From: Solea solea
Taxonomy: Eukaryota > Chordata > Actinopteri > Pleuronectiformes > Soleidae
Assembly: GCF_958295425.1 (NCBI RefSeq)
Contig: NC_081138.1
Location: forward strand, 1,694,501-1,758,500
Reading direction: 5' to 3'
Length of the DNA: 64,000 nt
The notes beneath the pieces are model-generated. The model did not search any database and had not been told where the DNA came from. It was given only the letters and a program-made list of their open reading frames with translations. Numbering within the stretch: the stretch's first letter is position 1; each line of letters starts with the position of its first letter. The translations under genes were made by a program, and so were the position numbers. Shown here piece after piece: positions 12,660 through 23,564 of this stretch.

Positions 12660-12721
12660 AATAAAACAGATCTGAACACTATATATTCTATATACAGTAT
12701 AATAAAACAGATCTGAACACT
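12660..12721. repeat. 41-bp tandem duplication
   Basis: The 21-bp word beginning AATAAAACAGATCTGAACAC occurs at 12660 and again at 12701, separated by an AT-rich spacer (TATATTCTATATACAGTA). It looks like a recent short duplication. Confidence 0.8.
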
Positions 12722-13371
12722 GCTTTAGCTCTGACTCTGTCGTACAGAAATCTGAACCACCACATGGTTTATTATAAATGTTTCCACCTTTTTTATCTAA
12801 CTAAAATAACCCATACATCCCTCACTCACTCACTCACTGCACCTTTTTCTATTAAGTAAACCACACATCGTCCTCAGAGATAATTATCCGACCTCGCTGC
12901 TCTCTGGTGACAGAGATAATGACATAGTTATAAAATAAGACGTGAGATATGCTGCTTCAAACTGACAACATTAACATTAACACCCTCTCATTCTCTGTGT
13001 ATGGTGTTTATTAGAGTATGTGGGAGGCGGGGGGAGAAAAGGGTGAGACATGTTGAGATTCAGGCTGTTTTATTACAGTTATTACTAATATTTAGTGTTA
13101 TTTTTACTGTTGCTCTTCTTCACTCTTCATGTGACTTTCAGGGTTTTAAGGTTAGCCGAGTGTATAATTAATGAAGCTACGATCAACACAAAACATCCTC
13201 TCTATTGTTTTTACAAGATATAATACAATCTAATTATTAATAGTATTAAGGTGTTGGAGTGGAACAGATTAAAAATATGCTATGACTTAATTCATGTCAA
13301 CATAACAGAGATCTTAGAGCGAGAACTTCTTACAATAACATTGTTTGTATGCATGTATGCATGCATGCATG

Positions 13372-13374
<3 letters not shown>

Positions 13375-13432
<58 letters not shown>
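13375..13432. repeat. (TA)n microsatellite
   Basis: An uninterrupted TA run of about 58 bases, preceded by GCATGTATGCATGCATGCAT. It is self-complementary and able to form a cruciform. The surrounding 12722-13374 holds nothing recognisable apart from AT-rich DNA. Confidence 0.95.
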
Positions 13433-13435
<3 letters not shown>

Positions 13436-13879
13436 AAATAACTTTGGGCTCATATTAATTTATTTTTCACTCATTACATTTTTGGCAACAGCGTGACTCC
13501 ATGAATCCGTGTACAATCCAAGTCTCAGTCTAATCCTGAAAGCGTCTCAAACTCCTGCTGCTTATTAAGGACGCGTCTCCGTCCGTCCACCCACAACAAC
13601 ACCATGACGTTTGGAATCAGCAGTTACACACACGACTGTGTTAATGGACTGTCCACCGTCCTCTGCGTCTGTTGCAGAGTGACAAGTTGATTTATGGGAC
13701 TCGGAGGAACAGTAATGAATCAATTAGACTTGATAAGATTCACCGCTCAAGGTCACTGTCCGCTCACACGTTAACATCTAACATCTACTCACTGAGTAAA
13801 AGTTACATTATTATGTAGAGTGAGAATTAAGAGAATTAATCAGTGAATGAGCACAGATACACACAACTGCCAAGTCTTC

Positions 13880-13888
13880 TTCATCATC

Positions 13889-13926
<38 letters not shown>
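13880..13926. repeat. (CAT)n microsatellite
   Basis: About fifteen CAT/ATC triplets with a few interruptions. Confidence 0.95.
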
Positions 13927-13927
<1 letters not shown>

Positions 13928-15148
13928 GTCCAGCCAGGATTTAAACATTAACCAATGCATTCATTTTAAATGCATCTAATGCAAAATATATACAAATATA
14001 AACGGTGCATTTAGTGAAAAACACCACATTTGGACTGAGTTTCCAGACAATTATAAAAAGAGATTGTTAGTTTTGATGCCTGTTGAAATTGTTGTCAAAT
14101 ATTTGTCTATTTCTATACAGAATGTACTTTATCATTCTTGAGCTTTAGTAACTCGATAAGTTTAAGTCTCGTGTTTTAGCTCTGCGTTTGGTCTCCACCA
14201 TCTCCTGTGGGCGACATCTGGTTTTTCATCTGCTCGATGTTTTAATAATTGTTTACCAGATAATATCGATGTCTTAATCCTCATCACTACTTCCATTAAC
14301 ATCCACAGTCCACGTATTTTAAATGTAGAATACTACAGTCTACAGAGTAAGAGTTAAGAAAGAAACATGTTATTTCTGACACTGACTCTTTGTTGCTATG
14401 GAAGCTGTTAAAGCTTCTCTATGATAAACTGATCTTTTCCTTCTCACCCTCTGTTCACAGAAGGTTCCCTGGAACTGTGCTGGTCTCCAGCGGCAGAACA
14501 GCCGTCCTTTTATTTCTCCTAATTTGAGCACCGGGAGGCCGAATTCAATCCTGTCTCAAAGCGAATCCGTCACTTGTAGTCACGGCCAATTTCTTCCACT
14601 TAACAGAGGCACGAGTGACTGTCGAGATGCCATTGATTGGTCACAGGAATCTAAGAACTTCCACTTTAGTCAGGGAAATGCTTCAGGATCCTTCCTGTGG
14701 AGGCCATTAACTCTGGTCAAGAGGCGGAAAGATGGGCAGACTTTACCAAGGCTGTTAAACAGAGCTGCCTGTGGGCTGCAGGTTTCATTGATGATGCCAT
14801 CGAACGTACTCAAGCTGTGCAAAACACCCATAGAGACCCAGCACGGAGCTCAGGGAAAGAGGCTATTTAGCGGCTCAGTGTATGAGCCGGCGCCATTACA
14901 TCCCATTTGCAAACAAAGGTGCTGGAGTTTGATGCCGTCGTTTCACTGAGACAATTTCATTTTACTGCTCAACACGACTCAAGGACAAAGGCAGTTAGTT
15001 TGTCTACGTAATCTGCTCGTGGTGCTTCCACATCACTGGGAGAATGGGATTGTTGCTGCACGTGTCATCTACACAACGATGTGTCCTACAGTATACACAC
15101 ACACACAAATGCATTTTCACAACATAATGGCGTCATGTTTAGACACAT
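13927..15148. other. Intergenic DNA, possible conserved non-coding block
   Basis: From about 14455 to 14950 the composition is balanced, free of simple repeats and open for 141 codons on the plus strand (14524-14949). I recognise no protein domain, splice pattern or homologue in that frame. Such blocks in fish can be conserved enhancers or unrecognised exons; the sequence alone does not decide. Confidence 0.35.
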
Positions 15149-15152
15149 TTAA

Positions 15153-15562
15153 CCCTTAGAACACAGAGCTTTTCAGCTGTTTCTGTCCATTACTATGTTA
15201 AAATGTACAGTATATACAGAGGTTATATGAATGTGCAACATAGAGCGTCTTATATCTTTTTTAAGCACAACCTCGGCTATATGATGATTTTTTTATTATT
15301 ATTTTCTCCAACTATATAAACACAACTGAGGAAAAATTACTCAAAATGTTTAAAATTGGATTGAATTTGAAATACGTCACAGTTCAAAGTTCACTTGGCT
15401 CCTTTTTATGAACAAAAAGAAAAGAAAAACACTCCATTTTGTGACTTCTGATATAAAACGAATGAAAATTTTGACTCTGTGTATTGTTCTGTGTATTGTT
15501 CCCACGTCAAATTACCATGGGTGCACCTGCGGCACAGATCCATGCTGTGTGAGCACTAAGGG
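15153..15562 (+). mobile_element. piggyBac-like MITE, copy B
   Basis: A 410-bp non-coding unit with TTAA at both edges (15149-15152, 15563-15566). It begins CCCTTAGAACACAGAGC and ends GTGAGCACTAAGGG, giving a 7-bp perfect inverted terminus (CCCTTAG) with weaker similarity further in. It is the inverted relative of the unit at 7607-8048; both carry the CCATGGGTGCACCTGCGGCA landmark. No transposase is present. Confidence 0.82.
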
Positions 15563-15606
15563 TTAATATACATTGTGTTGTCAGAAGTGACAAACGATGA
15601 GATTAA

Positions 15607-16037
15607 CCCTTTAACACCGAGCGTATTGTGCACTTTGCATTACTTTGTGTTTGCAACTTCTCGGCTTTCAGAAACCTGAAGCTGAGAAGTTGCACGTCAA
15701 GGCGAACATGTGGTTATTACGGTAATTTAACTCACACTGTTGCAGGAAGTCGGCAAATAAAAAAAGTTTATTTGGACATTGAGATAAAAACAAATTTTTT
15801 TTTTGTTTTAAATATGTTTTATACTGTTCAAATTTAAACAAAATGTTTACTTTTTGTATTTCTTCATTATAAAATTGTTAATACACCATTTGAACATGCA
15901 GTAAATTTGTAAATAACTGCCAGATGTTGAAAATGATTCTGGAGAAACAGGTAAAAAAAAAAAGGACATTTTCTGGTTAAAATAAACACAAAAAAGTCCA
16001 GACGGACATTTTGAGGCTGTTGTGAGGTGATTAAGGG
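15607..16037. mobile_element. Possible third TTAA-type MITE, degenerate
   Basis: It starts with TTAACCCTTTAACACCGAG only 37 bp after copy B and may end at GGTGATTAAGGGTTT (about 16027-16040), which read inward is AAACCCTTAATCACC. The right-hand TTAA is not intact. The interior contains a strong hairpin near the left end and AT-rich sequence. The boundaries are tentative. Confidence 0.35.
15652..15694. other. Strong short hairpin inside MITE-like DNA
   Basis: TGCAACTTCTCGGCTTTCAG pairs with CTGAAGCTGAGAAGTTGCA across a four-base AAAC loop, with one mismatch and one bulge. The stem of about 19 bp is too short for an ordinary pre-microRNA, but it would fold very stably in RNA or single-stranded DNA. 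Confidence 0.75.
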
Positions 16038-16680
16038 TTTCATTACATTTCATAGATTATTTAATGTAATTAACATTCAACCAGGTCCTTTTCTAAGTTT
16101 CACCAAGCATCTGTTACAGCATCATGGAAAACAAAGGTCTGTCAGAGGTCTCTGTGTTAGGACGTGTTTGACTCGATGTTCTGCTGATGCAGGTGAGTTC
16201 ACACATCCAGCATCTAACACACTGATGACAGCAGGTAACACTCTGTGGGTGAGCGTCGCCAGTGTCGCGTCTGCTTAAAATAAATGTGAAAATTGAAAAA
16301 TCACAGGTTTCAGGGGGCGACTTTCACGTCTCTATGGTGACGACGCGACAGCAGCTATAGATCCTGTCTGTGCCGTCGTCTCATCATGAAACTTTGTTTT
16401 CCAGCCGCTCTTCACTGTGTCAATCAGACACCAACACAAGTCAGTGATATTGTTGAGACGGTTTCTCTCCTCATAATTACCCGTGTGTGTGTGTGTGTGT
16501 GACACAGGTGTTAACGAGCAGATTAATCACAGGTGAGTTCCACTCAGCTGTGTCAGTTTCATGCTCTTCCCGCTAAACCCGTCAAAATTACATTTCACAC
16601 ATTTCTTTTCCATATTAGTTTCTTTTCACCTGAATGTAAACATGTGTCGTTTTTGCTTTTTAAAAAGAACAAAAGTCTCC
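16038..16680. other. Intergenic DNA without a recognised gene
   Basis: A (TG)n run lies at about 16483-16501. Nothing else was recognised. Confidence 0.45.
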
Positions 16681-16689
16681 GCTTCACAG

Positions 16690-16775
16690 CTTAAATGTCC
16701 AGTGTGTAAGAATTAGTGACATCTAGAGGTGAGACTGCAGATTGCAGCTAATGAAGAGCTCCTCCGCTGACCCTG
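16690..16775. repeat. GTCCAGTGTGTAA-type repeat fragment
   Basis: AAATGTCCAGTGTGTAAGAA followed by TTAGTGACATCTAGAGGTGA. The GTCCAGTGTGTAA word is shared, inverted, with the end at about 17783-17798 and, direct, with 36231-36250. It marks a common fish miniature element; only one end is recognisable here. Confidence 0.55.
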
Positions 16776-17246
16776 ACTTTACCAACATTTCAGATTTCAA
16801 AGCAAAATCACTTGACTTACCTCAGAACGGTGGATCGGTTCACAAAGATCAGTCAGTTCAGGCAAACGCGTCCAAAAAGGGCAAAGCAAAGGCGACAGTC
16901 CAAGAAAAACAGGAACTGTAAGAAAGCTGGAACGTTTGAGGAGGAAACACATACACCTGAGGTGGAGGAGGAGACAACGAGACACAGGTGAATCTAATGA
17001 GGGCGGGGCAGACAATCATGGGGGCAGGAAGTGAAGTCATCTGAAACGAGAGGGGAGGTGAGTTTCACAATAAAACAGGAAGCAAGAAACATGACCTTAT
17101 TGCATATTTATCCCTTTCAAAGTTAAATTGCAATTTATTTAATTAAAGGTTCAACTTGTTATTGTACTGTGCTCTAAACAAAGAATTGTTCAATACGTAC
17201 AGCTCATATCTCATCCTTGCAGTCTATGTTTTTAATGTATTGCTTC

Positions 17247-17249
<3 letters not shown>

Positions 17250-17292
<43 letters not shown>

Positions 17293-17325
17293 CATATACA
17301 TATATATATATACATATATATATGT
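17250..17325. repeat. (TA)n / TACATA microsatellite
   Basis: About 75 bases of TA with interspersed TACATA units. Sequence on either side (16776-17249) has no recognised gene; minus frames at 16797-17040 are proline/leucine-rich chance readings. Confidence 0.9.
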
Positions 17326-17386
17326 ACTGTGTGAGTGTGTTTTTCCACCCGATTGTTGGTTTGTTCTGATTTGTCTTTTTTCTTCT

Positions 17387-17464
17387 TGTACGGCGACCTT
17401 CGGTTTCATGAAAGGCGCTTTATAAACCAAAGTTGTTATTATTATTAATATTATTAATAATATA
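17387..17464 (+). repeat. L2-like LINE 3'-end relic
   Basis: GAAAGGCGCTTTATAAACCAAAG is followed by ATT-rich repeats (TTATTATTATTAATATT). This is the characteristic 3' end of L2-type LINEs and their dependants in fish (an AAGGCGCTATATAAATAAA-like block plus a short tandem tail). No coding part remains. Confidence 0.65.
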
Positions 17465-17564
17465 AAACCTGTCTTTGTGAGGACATTTTGTCTGGTCCAC
17501 ACAACTGTTCTGGGTTTTAGGGTTAGGGGTATTTAGTTGTGATGATTAAGATTAAGACACAATG
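17465..17564 (+). repeat. GGGTTAAG-rich dispersed repeat, copy 2
   Basis: AAACCTGTCTTTGTGAGGAC, then ATTTTGTCTGGTCC, GGGTTTTAGGGTTAGGGG and TTAGTTGTGATGATTAAG. These match the same blocks in order at 23141-23300. Confidence 0.7.
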
Positions 17565-17798
17565 AATGCAAAACCAGCAGATGTGGCTACGAAAACCCAT
17601 CCATCCATCGTCTACCGCTTTATCCTCCTCAGCTGACATAGAGCGGGGGGAAGCTGGAGAAACCCCCCCCCCACACACACACACAGGGAGAACATGCTAC
17701 GAAAAGCCCAGTATTTATATTTGAAAGCAATTCTCCACTTAAACAAAGATATTTATGAGCCAATAAATTCTGCTAACTGTTACACACTGGACCTTTAA
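17565..17798 (-). repeat. Miniature element ending GTCCAGTGTGTAA, split by a SINE
   Basis: Outside the inserted SINE, the sequence resumes with CCCAGTATTTATATTTGAAA and ends TTACACACTGGACCTTT, the inverse of the GGTCCAGTGTGTAA terminus. This end word is shared with 16690 and 36231. The left boundary is uncertain. Confidence 0.5.
17596..17695 (-). mobile_element. 5'-truncated SINE with 10-bp target duplication
   Basis: The insert is flanked by the perfect direct repeat GCTACGAAAA (17586-17595 and 17696-17705), a typical LINE-mediated target-site duplication. Read on the minus strand it ends GGAGGATAAAGCGGTAGACG followed by ATGGATGGATGG, the same 3' body as at 61418-61622. The 5' tRNA-related head is missing, as expected from incomplete reverse transcription. 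Slippage tracts (poly-C and CA) lie in its middle. Confidence 0.85.
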
Positions 17799-19150
17799 AA
17801 CATTTATGATGCAGCAGATTAAACGATGATCCTGCTAATGTTGGCGTGGAAGTGATGTATAATCCTGAATCACAGTCACAGTAGCGGTTGGGAACCAGCG
17901 TGCGACGCTTCCATTCTCAAACTAATGCTTGTTTGAGGAGGTCAGACGCGCTCGTGTTCAAAGATTCATGTTTTTCATTTATTAGACCTCGTAATTAAGA
18001 CAAGTGAAAAGCAAGGGCCTGCTGTTTAATGCTCTTGTTGGGTTACCGTTCGCACTTCTGTGATCATAAACTCAAAAAAAGCAAGTGCTAATGGCAATTA
18101 GTGCGATTCTGCTAACAAAGACGATACTGTAACCTGTTTTTTTCCCCATAAATAGATGCACATAACTCACTGATGCTTCTCGTTTCCTCTGAATGTCTTC
18201 AGTGAACGGCTGTTGTTGTTTGTTTCTTCTAATAAACTCTTTTGTCTCTTCTCGGCACATCTGTGCACGGCTGTACATCCAGAACACGAGCGACATATGG
18301 GCTCAAGTTGTTCATCAGGCATGAGCGGTTTAATGTATATGAGAGACTGATGCTGAATTAGCAAACAGTCAAGTTTCTTCCAAGAGTCAGCAGCCTGTGA
18401 GTCTGCAGTGATTTATGGATTCATTCTGTTTTCTTCACTTGTTTACGCAGAGAAAATAAGAATAAAAAAGTGAAGAAAAAAAACACCCATGATTACTTTT
18501 TCATCAGTTTTGTCATCAGCGAGTTGTTAAAGAGCATAATAATAAAAAAAAACACATTATAACATCATTCATGTTTATTTTACTCACAATTCCCTGCATC
18601 TTTTTAAATGAACGTATAATTCATGTTCCCGTTGAAGCGCGTGAACATCAACTTTAATGAATAAAAACAAACAAAAAGAACTGGATGTTTAACGTGATTG
18701 ATTCACAACATCCGGCACAGGTTGTCAGTTAGTGCTGCGTTCACAGTCTCTGCTGGGGACGCAGAGTTGCTGAGCAACGCTTTCGTCGCTCGTCTTAATA
18801 CATGGAGATGAGCTTGACCTCTGCCTACACTGCAACTTCTGCTCAGGAGGGATGTTTTGTTTTCAACGCGGCTTCATTAGCGCAGCACAAATAAACAAAT
18901 GAAGTCGTTCACTACACAAACTATTTATGGTCTTTCTCTTTTTATGGCTTCATGCCGCTCATTGTCTCATTCTAAGTCGGATTCTTTACAGCTCCGTGTT
19001 TGTCAGGAGCAAAAATATCCTCACTTATGGTTTTACTTAATGTGTAATTGTTTTTAAATGACTTTTTTTTTGTCTTTTGCTTTTATTATTATACATTCTA
19101 TTATTTCTTTGTAATACTCTGGTCACCTTGTAGTTTTTGAAATGAATAAA
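17799..19150. other. Intergenic DNA without a recognised gene
   Basis: No exon or RNA gene was identified. Overlapping minus frames at 18072-18364 are not recognisable proteins. Confidence 0.45.
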
Positions 19151-19156
19151 GTGGAT

Positions 19157-19245
19157 TCTTCTTCTTCTTCTTCATTCAACTTCTGCCTTTAGAGGTCGCC
19201 ACAGCAGATCATCTGTAGGTGGCGCGAAAAAAACAGAAGAAGAAG
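19157..19245. repeat. Old repeat bounded by CTT/GAA runs
   Basis: (TTC)n, then TTCTGCCTTTAGAGGTCGCC and ACAGCAGATCATCTGTAGG, then AAACAGAAGAAGAAG. The GGTCGCCACAGCAGATCATC block is widespread in fish repeats. The two ends form an inverted TTC/GAA pair. Confidence 0.5.
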
Positions 19246-19258
19246 TCGCCAAGGGTTG

Positions 19259-19364
19259 TGGCCATTTCTCAATATCCATACTTGTGCGTACTTGTGTACT
19301 CCCGTACTTGGCAAGTATGTACTTCAATTATGCAAGTACATACTTGAGTATTGAGAAACTGCCA
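19259..19364. mobile_element. Foldback MITE of about 106 bp
   Basis: The left end TGGCCATTTCTCAATATCCA and the right end, read inward, TGGCAGTTTCTCAATACTCA are inverted repeats. They continue into alternating CATACTTG/CAAGTATG words, so nearly the whole unit can fold on itself. No coding sequence is present. The superfamily cannot be assigned. Confidence 0.75.
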
Positions 19365-19559
19365 GTCATCCGTTCTCTTCTTCTTTGGTAGGAACGCGTC
19401 CTATTTCCTGCATCCAAACGTGTACCGCCACCCGATGGTGAAGTCAGGTACTACATGACCCCGAAGCGTGAGTTTACCAAGGCCTGAAGAGCTGCTCATG
19501 AACCTGTTAATTATATTATATATATATCTGTATTTACTGTATATAGCTGCTTGACACAG

Positions 19560-19677
19560 CTTTGCCATTCACTCACACTTTCATACAGCAACATGTAGCA
19601 CGTAGACTAGCGAGGCCAGGAATCGAACCCACAACCGTTGGAGTTGAAAGACAACTTGCTCCACCACACCTGACGTC
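19560..19677 (-). mobile_element. tRNA-derived SINE, minus strand
   Basis: Read on the minus strand, it has a tRNA-like head: GGTGGAGCAAGTTGTCTTTC followed by a perfect RNA polymerase III B box GGTTCGATTCC (about 19620-19630). A non-tRNA body follows (ATGAAAGTGTGAGTGAATGG). The acceptor stem and CCA context of a real tRNA gene are absent. Confidence 0.7.
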
Positions 19678-19976
19678 TTTCAGTATTTATAATCAACGTC
19701 TCAGACCTCGTCAGTGCACGCTCCTGACTTCATGTCTGATAAAAGCAAAGCTGCGTCCTCTGTGTTCAGAGGTCGGCAGAAACAAAAGTTGGCTGCGTGT
19801 AAACCCACCACCGAGCAACGAGGGACACAAAGGGAAGACACAGAAGACGCCGGACAAGGGTTCACGAATCAAAGCCGCTGATGACTGAGACACAATCACA
19901 GACAGTGACAACGACGACGATTCACACTTCAAATGATTTTCCTTTTCTTAAAATTAAGCCTGCAGGGGCTTTCTTT

Positions 19977-20013
19977 CATTCTTTCATTCATTCATTCATT
20001 CTTTCTTTCTTTC
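19977..20013. repeat. (ATTC)n/(CTTT)n microsatellite
   Basis: TTCATTCTTTCATTCATTC followed by CTTTCTTTCTTT and pyrimidine-rich sequence to about 20040. Confidence 0.9.
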
Positions 20014-20040
20014 CTTCCTCTCCCTCTCCTCTTCTCCCCG

Positions 20041-21354
20041 TGCCTCTTGCTGCTGCTTTGAAGTGTAAATCAGATTCTAGTGATGTATGAAAGTGAAGTG
20101 CCGACTGTACACCAGAGAGCGTTTTACAGTTCCGAGGGCACGCGGGCGTGGCTCTAACAAGTGTGTGAGTGTTTCTTTTTCACTAAGGTCAATAATTCCT
20201 TCTATAACAATGCACGCATGTGTGTGTGTGTGTGTGTGTGGGTGTCACCAAATAACTCCCACATTAACATTTATGAGGCCACACAGACACGAGAGTAAGA
20301 TTTTTATGGGAGTTCCTTTTGTTTTTGCAACGTTATGATCTCATTCCCTCAACATCGACCTTTAATTCAAGATTCCGCTTGAGATGTGTGCGTCTGTTGA
20401 CACAAGCGCTCCGCGTTGTTTCTCCTTTAAATAAAAATATCTCAGTGTATGAGGAGCTTTTTTGGACATTGAGGTTTAGCATGAAATGATTATTTTGTTA
20501 GGGACAGTGAATCATTCCTGGCTTAAAGGCTTATAAACATGAGGATTTGAGGTGGATTTATTTCTCTATCTATCTTCATCTATTCTCTCCTACAAGCCTT
20601 GTGTTATCAGGATTAAATTCACAACACCCAAGGCAAATACAATATAGAGATAAAAATAAGTGTTCAGGGAGAAATTCTTATATTCTACGTTTATTGTGGT
20701 CACGACAAAAGGAAAGCGCTGCGTGTATTTCATGATTCAATATTAAATATCTGCTGACCTGAAATTCACTAAAGTCTTTACGCTTTGATTGTGCGACGCC
20801 GTGCGGTGAATTATCATGCCGATCGCGTCCAGTGGATGAAACTCGCAGTCAGCAACAATACTCAGACAGGCTGTGAAATTCATATCTGATTGGTACTCAA
20901 GGTGTTTTTGTGTGAAACAGTGAGGAAAAACTTTGGGATTATTGACACTGGAGGCCTGTTAATAACCTGCAGTCGTCCTCCTGTTGCTGAACAATGACAT
21001 TGTGTATAAAAGACAATTAAACTGGGTATGACTAACAAAAGTGAATTCTGCAGCTCAAAAAACAATGTTGTTTGACTTCTGTTGCCTCTTTATGGAAGCA
21101 CATTGCATTCATTTAAAAAAAAACTCTCTTTTTTATATATTTGTTGGATTTTATGTCGTTCATACTTAAAGAAAACCTGCATGTGGATCCAAAATGGCTT
21201 CCACAAATTTGTCGAGTTTAGGGAAAGTTTTCAATATCACATTTGATGACACTGACGCACAAACACTTTTATTTATCCCCTTGATCTCTAAATAAAATGA
21301 GGTCTTTGAGAAAAAATAAATAAAATAAATAGAAATAAACTTGGCTTTTTTTTT
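20041..21354. other. Intergenic DNA without a recognised gene
   Basis: A (TG)n run lies at 20218-20240. Several AT-rich stretches follow. No recognisable exon or RNA gene was seen. Confidence 0.45.
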
Positions 21355-21424
21355 TAGAAAGGAGCCACTGCAGAGGGGCTGAAGAGCCACATGTGGCTGT
21401 AGAGCCGCAGGTTGCAGACCCCTA
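21355..21424 (-). repeat. hAT-type element end (TAGGGGTCTGCAACC)
   Basis: Read on the minus strand, the end is TAGGGGTCTGCAACCTGCGG, then CTCTACAGCCACATGTGGCT and CCCCTCTGCAGTGGCTCC. This is the terminus of a widespread hAT-like repeat with a CAGGGGTCGGCAACC-like end. The other end was not found. Confidence 0.5.
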
Positions 21425-21924
21425 TAGACTAGATATACTTCTTGCCCCGCCCATCTCTGCACTGCTGCTGTATACACACAAATGCTCCTTCAGTCAGGCC
21501 TGACAGTGTCATTTAAAAACATCAAAACCAACAACAATGACCTAAAGTGTTTGCACTGCAGCTTTGATTTTAGTTTAACTCACAATGTTTTTTTCTACAT
21601 GAAATATCTTTATCCAAAAAGCAGAATAACTAATCCATGGTCCTGTCTCACTGCGCTGAGACAGCGAGCGTTTGGTCAGACACTTTTCACTAGATAAAAC
21701 TTTATGTGTGTTTGTTGGGAGCCAGGAGTCTGTTGGCATCAGCAGACGGCGTTTGTGGTTACGTGAGCGAGCGGTGGCACCGGAGGTAAAGCTCATAAAA
21801 ACATTTAGAATACACGGAAATGACTGCACATCAGTGTTTAAGGAGCCAAAAACTGTGCTTCTCTTCATTTTCATGCTCTGACCTCCATCGTCCTCTCACT
21901 GTCGTCTCACTGTCACGAGCCCGG

Positions 21925-21958
21925 TGACAGGAAGTGCCCGGTGACAGGAAGTGCCCTG
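21925..21958. repeat. 17-bp tandem repeat
   Basis: Two adjacent copies of CCCGGTGACAGGAAGTG, with a third partial repeat before them (CTGTCGTCTCACTGTC). Confidence 0.7.
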
Positions 21959-22149
21959 TGAATCTGCAGCAGGTGCAGAAATATGGTTAAAAACACTGAC
22001 CTCGTGGAACCAATAAACATCACGCCACAACTGAAGGTCCTGAACCACGGCTGCATAATCTTACAAAATCTTACACACTGACGTCAAATACTACTTCAGT
22101 TTTCTGTATGAAAATAATCTGAAGCTTCAATGAAAGAAACAGGCCTAAT

Positions 22150-22245
22150 TATTAAATTAATAAAAAATATAATAATAATAAAATATATATATATATATAT
22201 TATATAAATATATAAAAAATAATATATATATGTATATTATTATAT
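22150..22245. repeat. AT-rich low-complexity block
   Basis: AATAATAATAAAATATATATA and related TATATAAA words; no other content. Confidence 0.85.
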
Positions 22246-23140
22246 AACATGAGAGGTGAATGTCACAAATGTCACATTTGCACAAATAAGAGAATAAACA
22301 GATAGAACATAATAAAATAAAATCTGGTGATTAGAGTTCATCACTGTATTTACATGTGTAATAATATCATTTCTATTTTAATATTAGTTCTATTTTCTTT
22401 ACTGATGTGATATTTAGCAGCTCCTTGTGAACTCTACATACTTCATACTGTTGTAAAAATGCATGAATTGTGCGTTACTTACATTGCTGCTTATTATTTA
22501 ATATGACAGACACAGGCGTACTATTTCCATCACTGCTGCTCCGCTGTAGCTTGGCAACTGTGAAATGGAGGCTGTCAGGAGTTTGATTTCTCCTCATGTG
22601 AAACAGTCTTAGTGGATCTTCCCTCGTTCATCCTCTGTATATGAACAATTTTCAATTTGTAACAGTTAAAGAGCACTTTAACAGAAATGTTGATATCTTG
22701 AGGTCTTGTTTTTAACCTCTCGTGTTAAAGCCAGGAGGCAGAGACACTCTTTAGCATCTCTACACTGTCAGGACTTGATATTAAAAACAAGTGTAACACA
22801 CACTTATGCACACTGCATGGTATATTTCTGCCAAGAGACCTAAAAGTTCTTTATGGTAACATTAAAAACATGAATGCTGTAGTTTGTGACTTTAAAATAT
22901 AAAGAAATGCTTGATGCATTCAAACCACAATCCAATGACTTCATACAGTGTCTGTGGCAACATCGCCGCGCTGCAAACAGAGCGACCATCATTTTACGTC
23001 CCAACTGAACAGGTGAGACAAAGACGCTCACAGTATACGACGATTTATCATCATCACAATTATATATGCTGATAAAAAAAACAAAAACAAATAAACATAC
23101 ATGTATAACTCACCTAAGTACGGCAGAAAACATATAAACC

Positions 23141-23300
23141 TGTCTTTATCAGGATATTTTGTCTGAGCCCCTCAACTTTAAAGGGCTTTTTCAGGGTTAA
23201 GACCTGGTTTAAGTGTTAGGGTTAGACACTTAGTTGTGATGGTTAAGGTTAGGGAGAGATAAGGTAATAAAACAGGTTTGTGTGTGTGTGAGACTGGGGA
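23141..23300 (+). repeat. GGGTTAAG-rich dispersed repeat, copy 3
   Basis: ACCTGTCTTTATCAGGATAT, then AACTTTAAAGGGC, GGGTTAAGACCTGG, GTTAGGGTTAGACAC and TTAGTTGTGATGGTTAAGG, ending next to a (TG)n run. This is the most complete copy in the window. Confidence 0.75.
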
Positions 23301-23564
23301 GGGGGCGGGGAGAAAAAGTAGGTCAAATCAAAACCGTGTGCGTTTACATGCATATTAAAAATAGACTATAATTCGGTTTTCTTAATGTCACCTTAAGACA
23401 GTAGTCTGATTAAATCCGAGCTTGCGTTAGTCAGACTAACATATCTGGATAATGTGATTCATAGTCCAATAACTCCTGCATGTATACACTGAGTCTGACT
23501 TGAGTCTGACTTGCCGTTCTGTGCATGCACCAGAATGTTCTCCCCGGTCTTTAGTCGAGTCAAC

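Noticed and set aside
13251..13496. An 81-codon frame with a repeated tyrosine-isoleucine stretch
   Set aside because: It is a translation of the (TA)n microsatellite.
19600..19677. A functional tRNA gene on the minus strand
   Set aside because: The B box is perfect, but the acceptor stem does not close and the sequence continues into a SINE body.
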